From a virus, in IMG/VR virus record IMGVR_UViG_3300023083_000007, positions 1 to 40,271 of that record: 40,271 nt of DNA; one strand, given 5' to 3'. Positions 12,710 to 19,163 of the stretch are shown piece after piece. The position numbers and the translations under genes are program-made. How positions within the stretch are numbered: position 1 is the stretch's first letter; each line of letters opens with the position of its first letter. Under the pieces are notes generated by a model. It was given only the letters and a program-made list of their open reading frames with translations. It was not told the origin of the DNA and ran no database searches.

Positions 12710-12968
12710 TTTGAGTTATGTTTATGTCGCCTGTATTGGTCGTTGCTGGAGGATTAGAAGTAAGTTTGGCAATCGTGTCATCCTTAGACGAGCTGCTTTT
12801 AGATCCGCCAAAGTAAAACGTAGCAGTAAGCAGTGCAATATCCAATATCCGGTTATTTATCCCTTCTGTAAGCCCTCCAAATTTAAGCAATGCACCAACA
12901 CCTATAATAACTATAAAAGCCAAAATAGCTTGTGTTTTGGTTGCGTGAATGAAGTCTAGGAGTTTCAT
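12690..12968 (-). CDS. Putative holin
   Basis: A 92-aa protein with one clear transmembrane segment (about 12-32) and a second, weaker one (39-55), then a polar Ser/Asn/Thr-rich tail. Size and placement, between amidase and spanin-like genes with overlaps of 4 and 20 bp, fit a holin that makes holes in the inner membrane to release the amidase. No specific holin family was recognised. Confidence 0.65.
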   Translation of the reverse strand: MKLLDFIHATKTQAILAFIVIIGVGALLKFGGLTEGINNRILDIALLTATFYFGGSKSSSSKDDTIAKLTSNPPATTNTGDINITQNEKPIN

Positions 12969-13663
12969 ACTAAATATTTAGAACTAACCCACCCTATCAG
13001 CTTACTTTTGCATACAAATACATTACTCCATCCATCCGATTCCGACAATACATTCACCTTTGTACCCTTTGGTAGCGTAGAAAGTAATTTACCTGTAGCT
13101 TTTCCGGTTTCCCGTATATTTAAATCAGAGGTAGTATGTTTAGTAGTCACTAAGTTAACTTTAGGCTGAACATTAAACACCTGTTTACGCAGCCATTCCA
13201 TAGGAAACTGTTTGCCTGGATCTGTTTTTCTACCAGGTGCTATATCTGAATGTCCTAATATTTCTTTAATGGGGTATACCTCAACAATAGCTTTACAGGC
13301 CAACACCAACGCGTCCAACTGAACTTGTGGATATTCTTGTGTACCTGTATTTTGACATTCAATACCAATAGAATGTGAATTTAGCCCTATAATCCCTTTC
13401 CATTCAGATTTGCCAGCATGCCAAGCAACTTTATTAAAAGGCACCAATTGAAAGAATATTCCGGCACCTCTATCTAAATGCAAATGTGCTGACACTTTAG
13501 ACTGAGGACTAAGCATCCACGATATTGCACCATCAGCGTTACTAGAAGCTGTGTAATGAATAATTATATATTCCGGATTAAGAACGCCTCCTATGTTTGG
13601 TGACTGTCTGAACGGTACTGGTTTACCGTCATTATCTAATAGTCTGTTATTTGCTATTTTCAT
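12965..13663 (-). CDS. Endolysin: N-acetylmuramoyl-L-alanine amidase with SH3b domain
   Basis: Residues 25-160 are an Amidase_2 (T7-lysozyme/PGRP-like) domain: IIIHYTAS with zinc ligand His36, WHAGKSEW (81-88), SIGIEC with a conserved Glu (98-103), and GHSDIAPGRKTDPG with His138 and Asp148. Residues 178-232 look like a bacterial SH3 domain (LNIRETG...KGTKVNVLSE...GWV), which would bind the cell wall. It cuts the amide bond between MurNAc and L-Ala. There is no signal peptide, so release depends on the holin encoded next. A weak -7-like TAACTTTA lies 4 nt upstream of the ATG. Confidence 0.9.
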   Translation of the reverse strand: MKIANNRLLDNDGKPVPFRQSPNIGGVLNPEYIIIHYTASSNADGAISWMLSPQSKVSAHLHLDRGAGIFFQLVPFNKVAWHAGKSEWKGIIGLNSHSIGIECQNTGTQEYPQVQLDALVLACKAIVEVYPIKEILGHSDIAPGRKTDPGKQFPMEWLRKQVFNVQPKVNLVTTKHTTSDLNIRETGKATGKLLSTLPKGTKVNVLSESDGWSNVFVCKSKLIGWVSSKYLV

Positions 13664-13690
13664 AATATAAAGTTACAAATTATTTGAAAC

Positions 13691-13736
13691 AAAAAAGCCA
13701 CCCTGAGCGCGCTGATCTCAGGGAAGCGGGGTGGCT
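13691..13736 (-). terminator. Strong nested terminator between HNH and amidase genes
   Basis: On the minus strand the outer stem AGCCACC/GGTGGCT (13736-13730 with 13702-13696) encloses an inner stem CCCTGAG/CTCAGGG, and TTTTTT follows (13696-13691). It separates the AP2/HNH nuclease gene from the lysis cassette. Confidence 0.8.
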
Positions 13737-13771
13737 ATATTTAATCTGACGGAATTTAACTTGTAAAAGTG

Positions 13772-14392
13772 CTAAATGAATTCTGATATTGATTTTAATT
13801 CATATTTTATAGCCTTATGGAGTTTTCTGTAGTCTATTCCCAATTTTTCAGACCACTGTTTCATAGTTAATCTGACACCGTTGTGTTCCAATATTACGTT
13901 AGATTTCCTATTGTTATTTTGTTCCTTACTATTTGACCATTTACAATTGCCGGGTTCATAATTGCCAAAAACATTTATCCTATCAATACTATGATTAGGC
14001 GTTGGCGCTCTGCCTATGTCACTTAAGAAATCTTCATATGAATTTAACCATCTGTCGCATACAGTGATGCCTTTCCCTCCATAATCTTTGTAACTAATAT
14101 TGTTAGGATTATAACAGCGTTGTTTTATGGAGAACCAAAGTTTGTTTTCTTTTGTTTTATTAGCCTCCCCGTGTCTTTTGTTTATGCTGCCAACTTTTTC
14201 CTTTTGATAACACCCACAGCTCTTAGTTGTTCCTATAGCCCCAGACGCTAATTTAATTTCGTTCCCACATTCACATTTACAAAGCCAAAAAATAACTTTC
14301 TTTTTCCCCGAATAAAACGAACCTATCTCGTTTATTACCGTAAGTCTACCTGAATTAAATCCTGTTTTGTCTATTTTATTTGTTAATCCCAT
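13772..14392 (-). CDS. Free-standing AP2/HNH-type homing endonuclease
   Basis: This 206-aa protein belongs to a common phage family of HNH/AP2-type nucleases. An N-terminal LTVI strand is followed by zinc-binding cysteines CKCECG (38-43) and SCGC (58-61), then RCYNPNNISYKDYGGKGI (92-109) and the nuclease core SIDRINVFGNYEPGNCKW (135-152). The C-terminus (165-206) has a helix-turn-helix-like ending (MKQWSEKLGIDYRKLHKAI). Such genes spread by cutting related phages at intergenic sites. A TATCTTTG box 4 nt before the ATG and the terminator behind it make it its own transcription unit. Confidence 0.85.
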   Translation of the reverse strand: MGLTNKIDKTGFNSGRLTVINEIGSFYSGKKKVIFWLCKCECGNEIKLASGAIGTTKSCGCYQKEKVGSINKRHGEANKTKENKLWFSIKQRCYNPNNISYKDYGGKGITVCDRWLNSYEDFLSDIGRAPTPNHSIDRINVFGNYEPGNCKWSNSKEQNNNRKSNVILEHNGVRLTMKQWSEKLGIDYRKLHKAIKYELKSISEFI

Positions 14393-14396
14393 AACT

Positions 14397-14404
14397 CAAA
14401 GATA
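14397..14404 (-). promoter_or_regulatory. -7 box of the AP2/HNH gene, leaderless type
   Basis: TATCTTTG on the minus strand lies 4 nt before the ATG. A TTG 15 nt upstream (14422-14420) is closer than usual, so the -33 part is weak. Confidence 0.5.
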
Positions 14405-14429
14405 CACATATAACCAGAACAATATTTAA

Positions 14430-14786
14430 TTAATTATGAAGTCTATCAAAAAACCATTTATAGGTCTTTAAAATCGCAAGCCAAAGCACTATATTTATAA
14501 ATATACTAGCTTCAGGTCTGATGAACATTTTATTTTGCCTAAACGGTTCAATTAATAGCAATATCATAGGTATTAAAGCTATGATAAGCAACATAACCCA
14601 ATGATATACTTTATTATCTCGTAGCCAACAGCGATACTCATAATGGCCTCTAAACCATGCGTTGATAGTAAGGAAATATATTCCCCTGCCTTTGTATTGC
14701 GCTCTTGCGACAAACCTAGTGGCTAAGTAAACAATGCCGATCATAAGGCAAATTAATATAAATCCGGCTAGCTGTGCTAAGTTCAT
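14430..14786 (-). CDS. Membrane protein, 118 aa (cassette member 3)
   Basis: Three hydrophobic segments are visible (about 5-24, 63-82 and 93-111), with a basic loop (RGIYFLTINAWFRGHYEYR) between the first two. No family was recognised. It overlaps the previous membrane gene by ATGA. With the next two genes it forms a cassette of membrane proteins between the tail and lysis modules. Confidence 0.65.
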   Translation of the reverse strand: MNLAQLAGFILICLMIGIVYLATRFVARAQYKGRGIYFLTINAWFRGHYEYRCWLRDNKVYHWVMLLIIALIPMILLLIEPFRQNKMFIRPEASIFINIVLWLAILKTYKWFFDRLHN

Positions 14787-15196
14787 GGTTTTTCCTCCTG
14801 TTTTTCATTAGCAAGAAACGTGCTTAGTTTTAATCTTAACCACTGTTTGATACCGCTTTTACCTACTTCTTCAAATTGACTAACTAAAAATGTCGCGAAG
14901 AGTGAATTGACGAATAAATATATCTCAAAACCTTTTTTAGCGTCAATGAAGAAATAATTCCACACCAGAACCGAAAAGAAAGTCCACGAAATAGTACATA
15001 TGGACTGATATAGTAAGGCCGCTCCTGTCAGCCTGTGTTTATTGTGTTCCATTCCTACCCTAAGCACGAACGCCAATCCGACACAAAGCGAATACCATAC
15101 GATAGTTAAGGGATTACCAAGCGCGAAAGGTAACGCGATGATGTTAATTACAAGAAATTCATAACCCGCTCTAGCTATTGTATTCACGATGTTCAT
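14783..15196 (-). CDS. Membrane protein, 137 aa (cassette member 2)
   Basis: About four hydrophobic segments (roughly 14-27, 30-46, 60-82 and 88-106) are followed by a charged cytoplasmic-type tail (KQWLRLKLSTFLANEKQEEKP). It is unrecognised; a holin role is possible given size and neighbourhood, but a separate holin-like gene exists at 12690. ATGA junctions join it to both neighbours. Confidence 0.65.
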   Translation of the reverse strand: MNIVNTIARAGYEFLVINIIALPFALGNPLTIVWYSLCVGLAFVLRVGMEHNKHRLTGAALLYQSICTISWTFFSVLVWNYFFIDAKKGFEIYLFVNSLFATFLVSQFEEVGKSGIKQWLRLKLSTFLANEKQEEKP

Positions 15197-15534
15197 TTAA
15201 ATTTGTCCTTATTATACGCAATATGTCCCAATAAGACCACGATACTAACAGCTATAATGTACGCAAACACATTTGTATTATATATAGCAAAATCCTTGCC
15301 TCTAAACATGCACACAAACGTATATGCCGAATCAGCTATTGCAATCCAAGCAATGAATTTAAACAACAAGCGTTCGTGTTCCAATATTGATTTGCGGGTA
15401 GACAGCGTATAGCATAAAAAAGCTACCATTAAAGCCTGTGCCTGCAAATAAATATCATTCCAATAGCCCCCGAAATCAAACGCGAAATACAGGAATAGAG
15501 CCGTAATATATAGAACACAAACGCCTGCTTTCAT
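15193..15534 (-). CDS. Membrane protein, 113 aa (cassette member 1)
   Basis: Four hydrophobic segments (about 3-20, 29-45, 58-76 and 86-105) and short loops predict an inner-membrane protein. No motif was recognised. It starts directly after the stop of a 23-aa Pro/Asp-rich peptide gene (TAAATG) and overlaps the next membrane gene by ATGA. Confidence 0.65.
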   Translation of the reverse strand: MKAGVCVLYITALFLYFAFDFGGYWNDIYLQAQALMVAFLCYTLSTRKSILEHERLLFKFIAWIAIADSAYTFVCMFRGKDFAIYNTNVFAYIIAVSIVVLLGHIAYNKDKFK

Positions 15535-15606
15535 TTAAGGTTTTTTAGGGTCTTCTGGATGTGTGCCGCCATCATCTGGCAAGTCTACTGGTTTAGGATC
15601 TGGCAT
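15535..15606 (-). CDS. Putative Pro/Asp-rich peptide, 23 aa
   Basis: ATG 15606-15604 to TAA 15537-15535, immediately before the membrane-protein cassette. The peptide (MPDPKPVDLPDDGGTHPEDP...) is rich in Pro and Asp, with no hydrophobic segment. It may act as a leader peptide or a small secreted/virion-associated peptide. Support comes from the TAAATG junction and the promoter-like TATCTTTA 24 nt upstream. Confidence 0.4.
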   Translation of the reverse strand: MPDPKPVDLPDDGGTHPEDPKKP

Positions 15607-15630
15607 AATGCTATATAATTAAGTGTAACG

Positions 15631-15638
15631 TAAAGATA
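15631..15638 (-). promoter_or_regulatory. Possible -7 box of the membrane-protein cassette
   Basis: TATCTTTACGT on the minus strand is shared with the promoter at 31695-31725. No TTG is found at the right distance, so this is tentative. Confidence 0.35.
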
Positions 15639-15690
15639 GCAATTATTGTAACATTATAGATACCTGTATAAAAATTCGAGATCGTGTGTT

Positions 15691-15698
15691 TATATTTG
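15691..15698 (+). promoter_or_regulatory. -7 box of the 15703 island, leaderless type
   Basis: TATATTTG ends 4 nt before ATG 15703. No clear TTG lies 18-20 nt upstream. It is divergent from the possible leftward box at 15631-15638. Confidence 0.55.
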
Positions 15699-15702
15699 GT
15701 GT

Positions 15703-16083
15703 ATGGAAATGACAACGGAAAATAAAGCAAAGTTTTTTGCACAGTATTGGGGAAAAAGCTTCATTAATGGGATTAATGGTGAATCAGTACTTTCGTTTAT
15801 TGATATAAATGATATATCCTTAGGAAGGATAACAGGGAAATTAATGTTAAAACCACTTTCATCTATCAGCGATGAAGATGCTGATGAATACCTCAGGTTA
15901 ACAGGAATCCAAGAATTTCATAGGACGATATATTTAGATTCATGTAAGAAGCTATTGCAGGATGATTATGACGATATATTCAGAACTGATTTTCTTCGCT
16001 CAAAAGGCTATGCATTGCCTTGGATGGGTTTATCAGTAGATCAAATGGTAGAAGCGGGTTGGATTAAATTACAGGAGGCATAG
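15703..16083 (+). CDS. Conserved phage hypothetical protein, 126 aa
   Basis: Soluble and mostly helical. The ending DFLRSKGYALPWMGLSVDQM...AGWIKL is a pattern seen in many Bacteroidota phage proteins of unknown function. It opens a five-gene plus-strand island lying between the membrane cassette and the tail-tip genes, antisense to both neighbours. A TATATTTG box 4 nt before the ATG predicts a leaderless mRNA. Confidence 0.7.
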   Translation: MEMTTENKAKFFAQYWGKSFINGINGESVLSFIDINDISLGRITGKLMLKPLSSISDEDADEYLRLTGIQEFHRTIYLDSCKKLLQDDYDDIFRTDFLRSKGYALPWMGLSVDQMVEAGWIKLQEA

Positions 16084-16086
16084 ATA

Positions 16087-16275
16087 ATGGAGATTTACAA
16101 AATATACTGTAGTGATGAAATGAGCAAGAGCGGAATAACCGAGCTGAACGTTTTAGGCTATTGCAAGGAATCAATCATTAAGTGGTGGAATGAATCGGGT
16201 AGAAACAGGATATTGCCGATTAAGTCAATTAAGGCCGTAGGAGGTAATATTAATGAGTGGGAGTCTTATGATTAA
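16087..16275 (+). CDS. Hypothetical protein, 62 aa
   Basis: An unrecognised small protein with beta-rich ends and a helix containing ESIIKWWNESG. It lies 3 bp after the previous stop and overlaps the next gene by 23 bp. Confidence 0.6.
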   Translation: MEIYKIYCSDEMSKSGITELNVLGYCKESIIKWWNESGRNRILPIKSIKAVGGNINEWESYD

Positions 16276-16438
16276 GCTGCAATTCAAAGAGCCCCTAAAC
16301 GGCTTCAAATCTATGGTATGCAAAGGTATATCATCAGATCCTATGAATGAGCGTATGTTCATCATTCAGTTCGCTAACAATGAAGTGTTGTCTGTTAAAG
16401 TGACCAATATTAAACACATATCTAATTATGAAAAATAG
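16253..16438 (+). CDS. Hypothetical protein, 61 aa
   Basis: Predicted to be mostly beta strand and unrecognised. ATG 16253 has a Shine-Dalgarno-like GGAGGT about 9 nt upstream, unusual for this genome and the reason for preferring it to ATG 16268. The gene overlaps its neighbours at both ends. Confidence 0.55.
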   Translation: MSGSLMIKLQFKEPLNGFKSMVCKGISSDPMNERMFIIQFANNEVLSVKVTNIKHISNYEK

Positions 16439-16592
16439 AAACATCATCTTTGCTTGGATATTCGTTGTATCCTTAGCATACGGTTGTCATAAAGCACTTG
16501 ACAAAGCGCAAGAATGGAGTGATAACCAGCCTACATCAACAAGTGCATCGGGTTATAGCTCAGTTGGATACCCTTATCATCCTAAGCCATGA
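16428..16592 (+). CDS. Small lipoprotein, 54 aa
   Basis: Basic N-terminus (MKNRN), a hydrophobic run (6-17) and a lipobox-like LAYGC with Cys20, then a short Ser/Tyr/Pro-rich mature part of 35 residues. It is probably exported and lipid-anchored, so it could act in superinfection exclusion or change the envelope; this is inference. Its frame overlaps the preceding gene by 11 bp and the next by ATGA. Confidence 0.6.
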   Translation: MKNRNIIFAWIFVVSLAYGCHKALDKAQEWSDNQPTSTSASGYSSVGYPYHPKP

Positions 16593-16768
16593 AAAAATAC
16601 CTAATCACCGCAATGGCTAATAATGTAGTGTTCGAACAGACGCTTTATGCCAAATCAGAGGAAGATGTTCACGCCCGTATAGGTGAAAACTTAATGCTAT
16701 TAAACGTAAAAAGCCATCCGGTTAAAGATGGCTTAATTAAACGTTTATTTCTTAGTGTCGTTTTATAA
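16589..16768 (+). CDS. Hypothetical protein, 59 aa, overlapping the convergent tail gene
   Basis: ATG 16589 overlaps the lipoprotein stop by ATGA; TAA is at 16766-16768, so its last 17 bp overlap the 3' end of the minus-strand SGNH gene. The protein is unrecognised, with a hydrophobic C-terminal stretch. The terminator of the opposing gene lies inside this frame and contributes codons for SHPVKDGL. Confidence 0.5.
   Translation: MKKYLITAMANNVVFEQTLYAKSEEDVHARIGENLMLLNVKSHPVKDGLIKRLFLSVVL
16709..16734 (-). terminator. Terminator of the tail operon, inside the opposing gene
   Basis: AAGCCATC (16711-16718) pairs with GATGGCTT (16727-16734) around 8 nt. On the minus strand the stem is followed by TTTTT-rich sequence. 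It ends the leftward tail transcription unit within a plus-strand gene. Confidence 0.7.
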
Positions 16769-18320
16769 ACTCGGTATCCATCCTGCCTAACATTTCGTAA
16801 GTTTTAGGTGTAGGGTGTATAGTGTCTCTTAACCTAACGGTATAGTTATATATGCCAATGCCACTATCTTGAAATTTATCCAAAACAGGCACTGAATACA
16901 TTTCGCATATCTCTTTAATGGCATTGGCAAATAACTTTCTACCATTAAATACATCTACATCAGACGTAGTCCCACCCGGGCCTTCAACTGTGCCGTTATT
17001 ACCGTATAATGGGGTTGAGACCAATATAGGAATGTTTGGATTGTTAGCGACTAACGAGTAAATCAATTCTTTATAGGCCCCGTAAAACGTTGTATGACCG
17101 GGATCGAAAATAGTTCCTAATGGCACCTCGTACCCAAAGTCGTTTGTGCCTCCGTTCAAGTAAATCAAGTCAGGATTACTAGCGTTAATCAGCGCAACTC
17201 GCTCTAAGGTAGAAACGCCACCGCCTGGATTAGAACCGTACCCCGGGGTTATAGTTGAGCCGGCAACAGCTAAATTTGTACTAATGATGCCTAGTGTATC
17301 TATAACTACCTGTTGGGATTGATCTTCTGCAAAGATACTGTCACCGCACCATGTCACCCGCTTGCCTTCCCAAAACGAATCGGATGAAGAAGACGTAAGA
17401 CCTTCATAAATCGCATAAGGCAAAACGTCAAAATCTTCGTTTATCTCTACAAAGCCTCCGAATACATATTTTTTACCAGCAACAGCCCCTAATACGAAAA
17501 AGTTATGCCCATAGTAAACTGCGACGCCTATTGATGATAATGGCGTAATTACTATTTTAATGAAACTAAAACTGCCGTTAACGGCCTTGGTTGAAATATT
17601 GAGTTGACCTGTAGTTCTCTGAAAGTTAATGGTCTGCATTTCGCCCTTACTGATATTTATCGTTTGTGGGCTACCTAAATCATTCATGGATATACCATAG
17701 AACGTTAAGCCGAAATTAATACCTCCAGATTCTATCAACGCGGTGTTAACCCAAAAACCAACAGAGCTTTTTTTGCTGTAGTTTATAGTACCTAATGCAT
17801 TGGTATAAAACTGCTGATTGCCCCCTGATGATGGAGTATAAGCTAGGCTATCTGGGTAATTGGAAACAGTTTCATTTGGCAATAACTGCAACACTCCAGA
17901 TGTACTGCCTACGCCTAACAACGTAGTGTTCATGTGTTGTAGCTTATTGGGCAACGTAGTGCCCGATATAGTTTTATATATTTCTGGTTTCCCTAACGAT
18001 ATCCCAACTGTCAACACCCATGCGCCACTGACATATGACCATAAATTCAGTTCACTAGTTGCCGTTTGCCCGCTAAAAGTGCCATCACTTGTTAAAGTAT
18101 AGTAATTACCAGGAACAGCTAGCGTAGGTAACGTATTGCCGGTAGTTTGCAAATATCCGCTAGAGCCAATTGACGAAAGATATGGCGCTAAAAATGCTGT
18201 CAATTCTGACATGGTAAACTTACCAGAAAACCCATTCGGACTTGCGCCCTCTAAAAAAGACGTAATAGCCAAGGTAAGGTCTGGCAGTTCAGGTATAGTT
18301 ATCGTTTCAAATTCAGGCAT
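16752..18320 (-). CDS. Tail-tip or fibre protein with SGNH esterase domain
   Basis: The 522-aa protein has an N-terminal 300 residues of beta-rich, Ser/Thr/Gly-rich sequence typical of tail fibres and a C-terminal SGNH hydrolase (about 320-522). GDS places the nucleophile at Ser328, an Asn/Gly block II lies near 349-354, GGTND (390-394) is block III, and DTIHP supplies Asp499 and His502. SGNH enzymes on phage tails usually remove acetyl or other acyl groups from surface polysaccharide, aiding adsorption. It is the last gene of the leftward tail unit and overlaps the tail-tube paralogue gene upstream by 8 bp. Confidence 0.85.
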   Translation of the reverse strand: MPEFETITIPELPDLTLAITSFLEGASPNGFSGKFTMSELTAFLAPYLSSIGSSGYLQTTGNTLPTLAVPGNYYTLTSDGTFSGQTATSELNLWSYVSGAWVLTVGISLGKPEIYKTISGTTLPNKLQHMNTTLLGVGSTSGVLQLLPNETVSNYPDSLAYTPSSGGNQQFYTNALGTINYSKKSSVGFWVNTALIESGGINFGLTFYGISMNDLGSPQTINISKGEMQTINFQRTTGQLNISTKAVNGSFSFIKIVITPLSSIGVAVYYGHNFFVLGAVAGKKYVFGGFVEINEDFDVLPYAIYEGLTSSSSDSFWEGKRVTWCGDSIFAEDQSQQVVIDTLGIISTNLAVAGSTITPGYGSNPGGGVSTLERVALINASNPDLIYLNGGTNDFGYEVPLGTIFDPGHTTFYGAYKELIYSLVANNPNIPILVSTPLYGNNGTVEGPGGTTSDVDVFNGRKLFANAIKEICEMYSVPVLDKFQDSGIGIYNYTVRLRDTIHPTPKTYEMLGRMDTEFIKRH

Positions 18321-18849
18321 TTTTTATTTCGATTAAATTGTTGTTTCCGTCTTGTCTTATTTCGTCACCATATGGCGTTGTTGCTCTTAATAGCTTGATT
18401 ACATCGCCCGTTAGGGTCGTCGGCCTACCAATCCCCACAAATGAAGCGGTAAAGGTATAAAGGCTGTTCATTTGCGCTGTCTCTCTGTACGACCCAATCC
18501 TACACCATATTTCGCGGACAATAGTCATGTCGGCATCTGCTTGCATAATCCAAAATTCGCGCTTGTCATAGAACAGTTCGGCTAGTTCTTGAAAGTTAGC
18601 CTTTATCAGCTTCTCCGCCATTCTTAACCCTATTGCCTGCCCGTCCATATCAAAATTGGTAGATATATACCCTGTAGTGCTTTGATCATATCCTCCGTCC
18701 ATTTTATTATGCAGGGATATACCTTCAGCATCGCCACCCCAATTGTTGGATGTGCCACAAGCAACCGGCCGGTAATCAGCACCATGCCCCGCTGAACGAG
18801 GGGTATCTGTATCAATTAAGATCACGTAAGAATCGCCTGTGATTGCCAT
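18313..18849 (-). CDS. Second tail-tube-like protein (paralogue of the major tail protein)
   Basis: This 178-aa protein shares the plan of the tail-tube protein at 24571-25053: an opening strand with IDTDT, then RPVxCxxSN, an NK-G-S-x-G segment, a central GQAI, ANFxELxEL, and an ending TF...GIG. These matches run in order along the two chains, so they are probably paralogues. The tube fold also occurs in distal tail and baseplate-hub proteins, and the position beyond the tape measure fits a tail-tip ring or a minor tube subunit. It lies 18 bp after the small tail gene and overlaps the SGNH gene. Confidence 0.7.
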   Translation of the reverse strand: MAITGDSYVILIDTDTPRSAGHGADYRPVACGTSNNWGGDAEGISLHNKMDGGYDQSTTGYISTNFDMDGQAIGLRMAEKLIKANFQELAELFYDKREFWIMQADADMTIVREIWCRIGSYRETAQMNSLYTFTASFVGIGRPTTLTGDVIKLLRATTPYGDEIRQDGNNNLIEIKNA

Positions 18850-18867
18850 AGTTCAAATATAATCAAT

Positions 18868-19158
18868 TTATCTTATCCTAAACCAACCGTTTGCATTTAA
18901 CGAATACACCCACGTTACATATCCTCCGGCAAGTAGTGTAGCTAGGGAAGTAATCAATGTGCCGCCTGTCAAAGTAAACAGCGTAATGCCATTCTTTGTA
19001 GCAAATGTTACGATTTGACCGTTAACAGGCGTAGTAGGTAATGTAAAAGACAAAACAGCTACTAGAGCGGTTGCATTGTGTAGGACTATTAAATCCTGTT
19101 GTGTGTTATTAGCTACAATAGTTCCCGAGGTAGCGGTAGCATATTGAATTACGTTCAT
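18868..19158 (-). CDS. Small tail-tip protein, 96 aa
   Basis: I chose ATG 19158, 5 nt after the stop of the large tail gene; a frame start at 19188 would lie inside that gene. The sequence (LSFTLPTTPVNGQIVTFATK...) resembles the C-terminal 90 residues of the upstream 817-aa protein (LTLPTAIGITGRIIRIKNSG): both have a TLPT turn, a G-x-I strand, a T-rich loop and W near the end. It may be a small beta-sandwich module that arose by duplication and forms part of the tail tip. Confidence 0.6.
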   Translation of the reverse strand: MNVIQYATATSGTIVANNTQQDLIVLHNATALVAVLSFTLPTTPVNGQIVTFATKNGITLFTLTGGTLITSLATLLAGGYVTWVYSLNANGWFRIR

Positions 19159-19163
19159 AGGTT

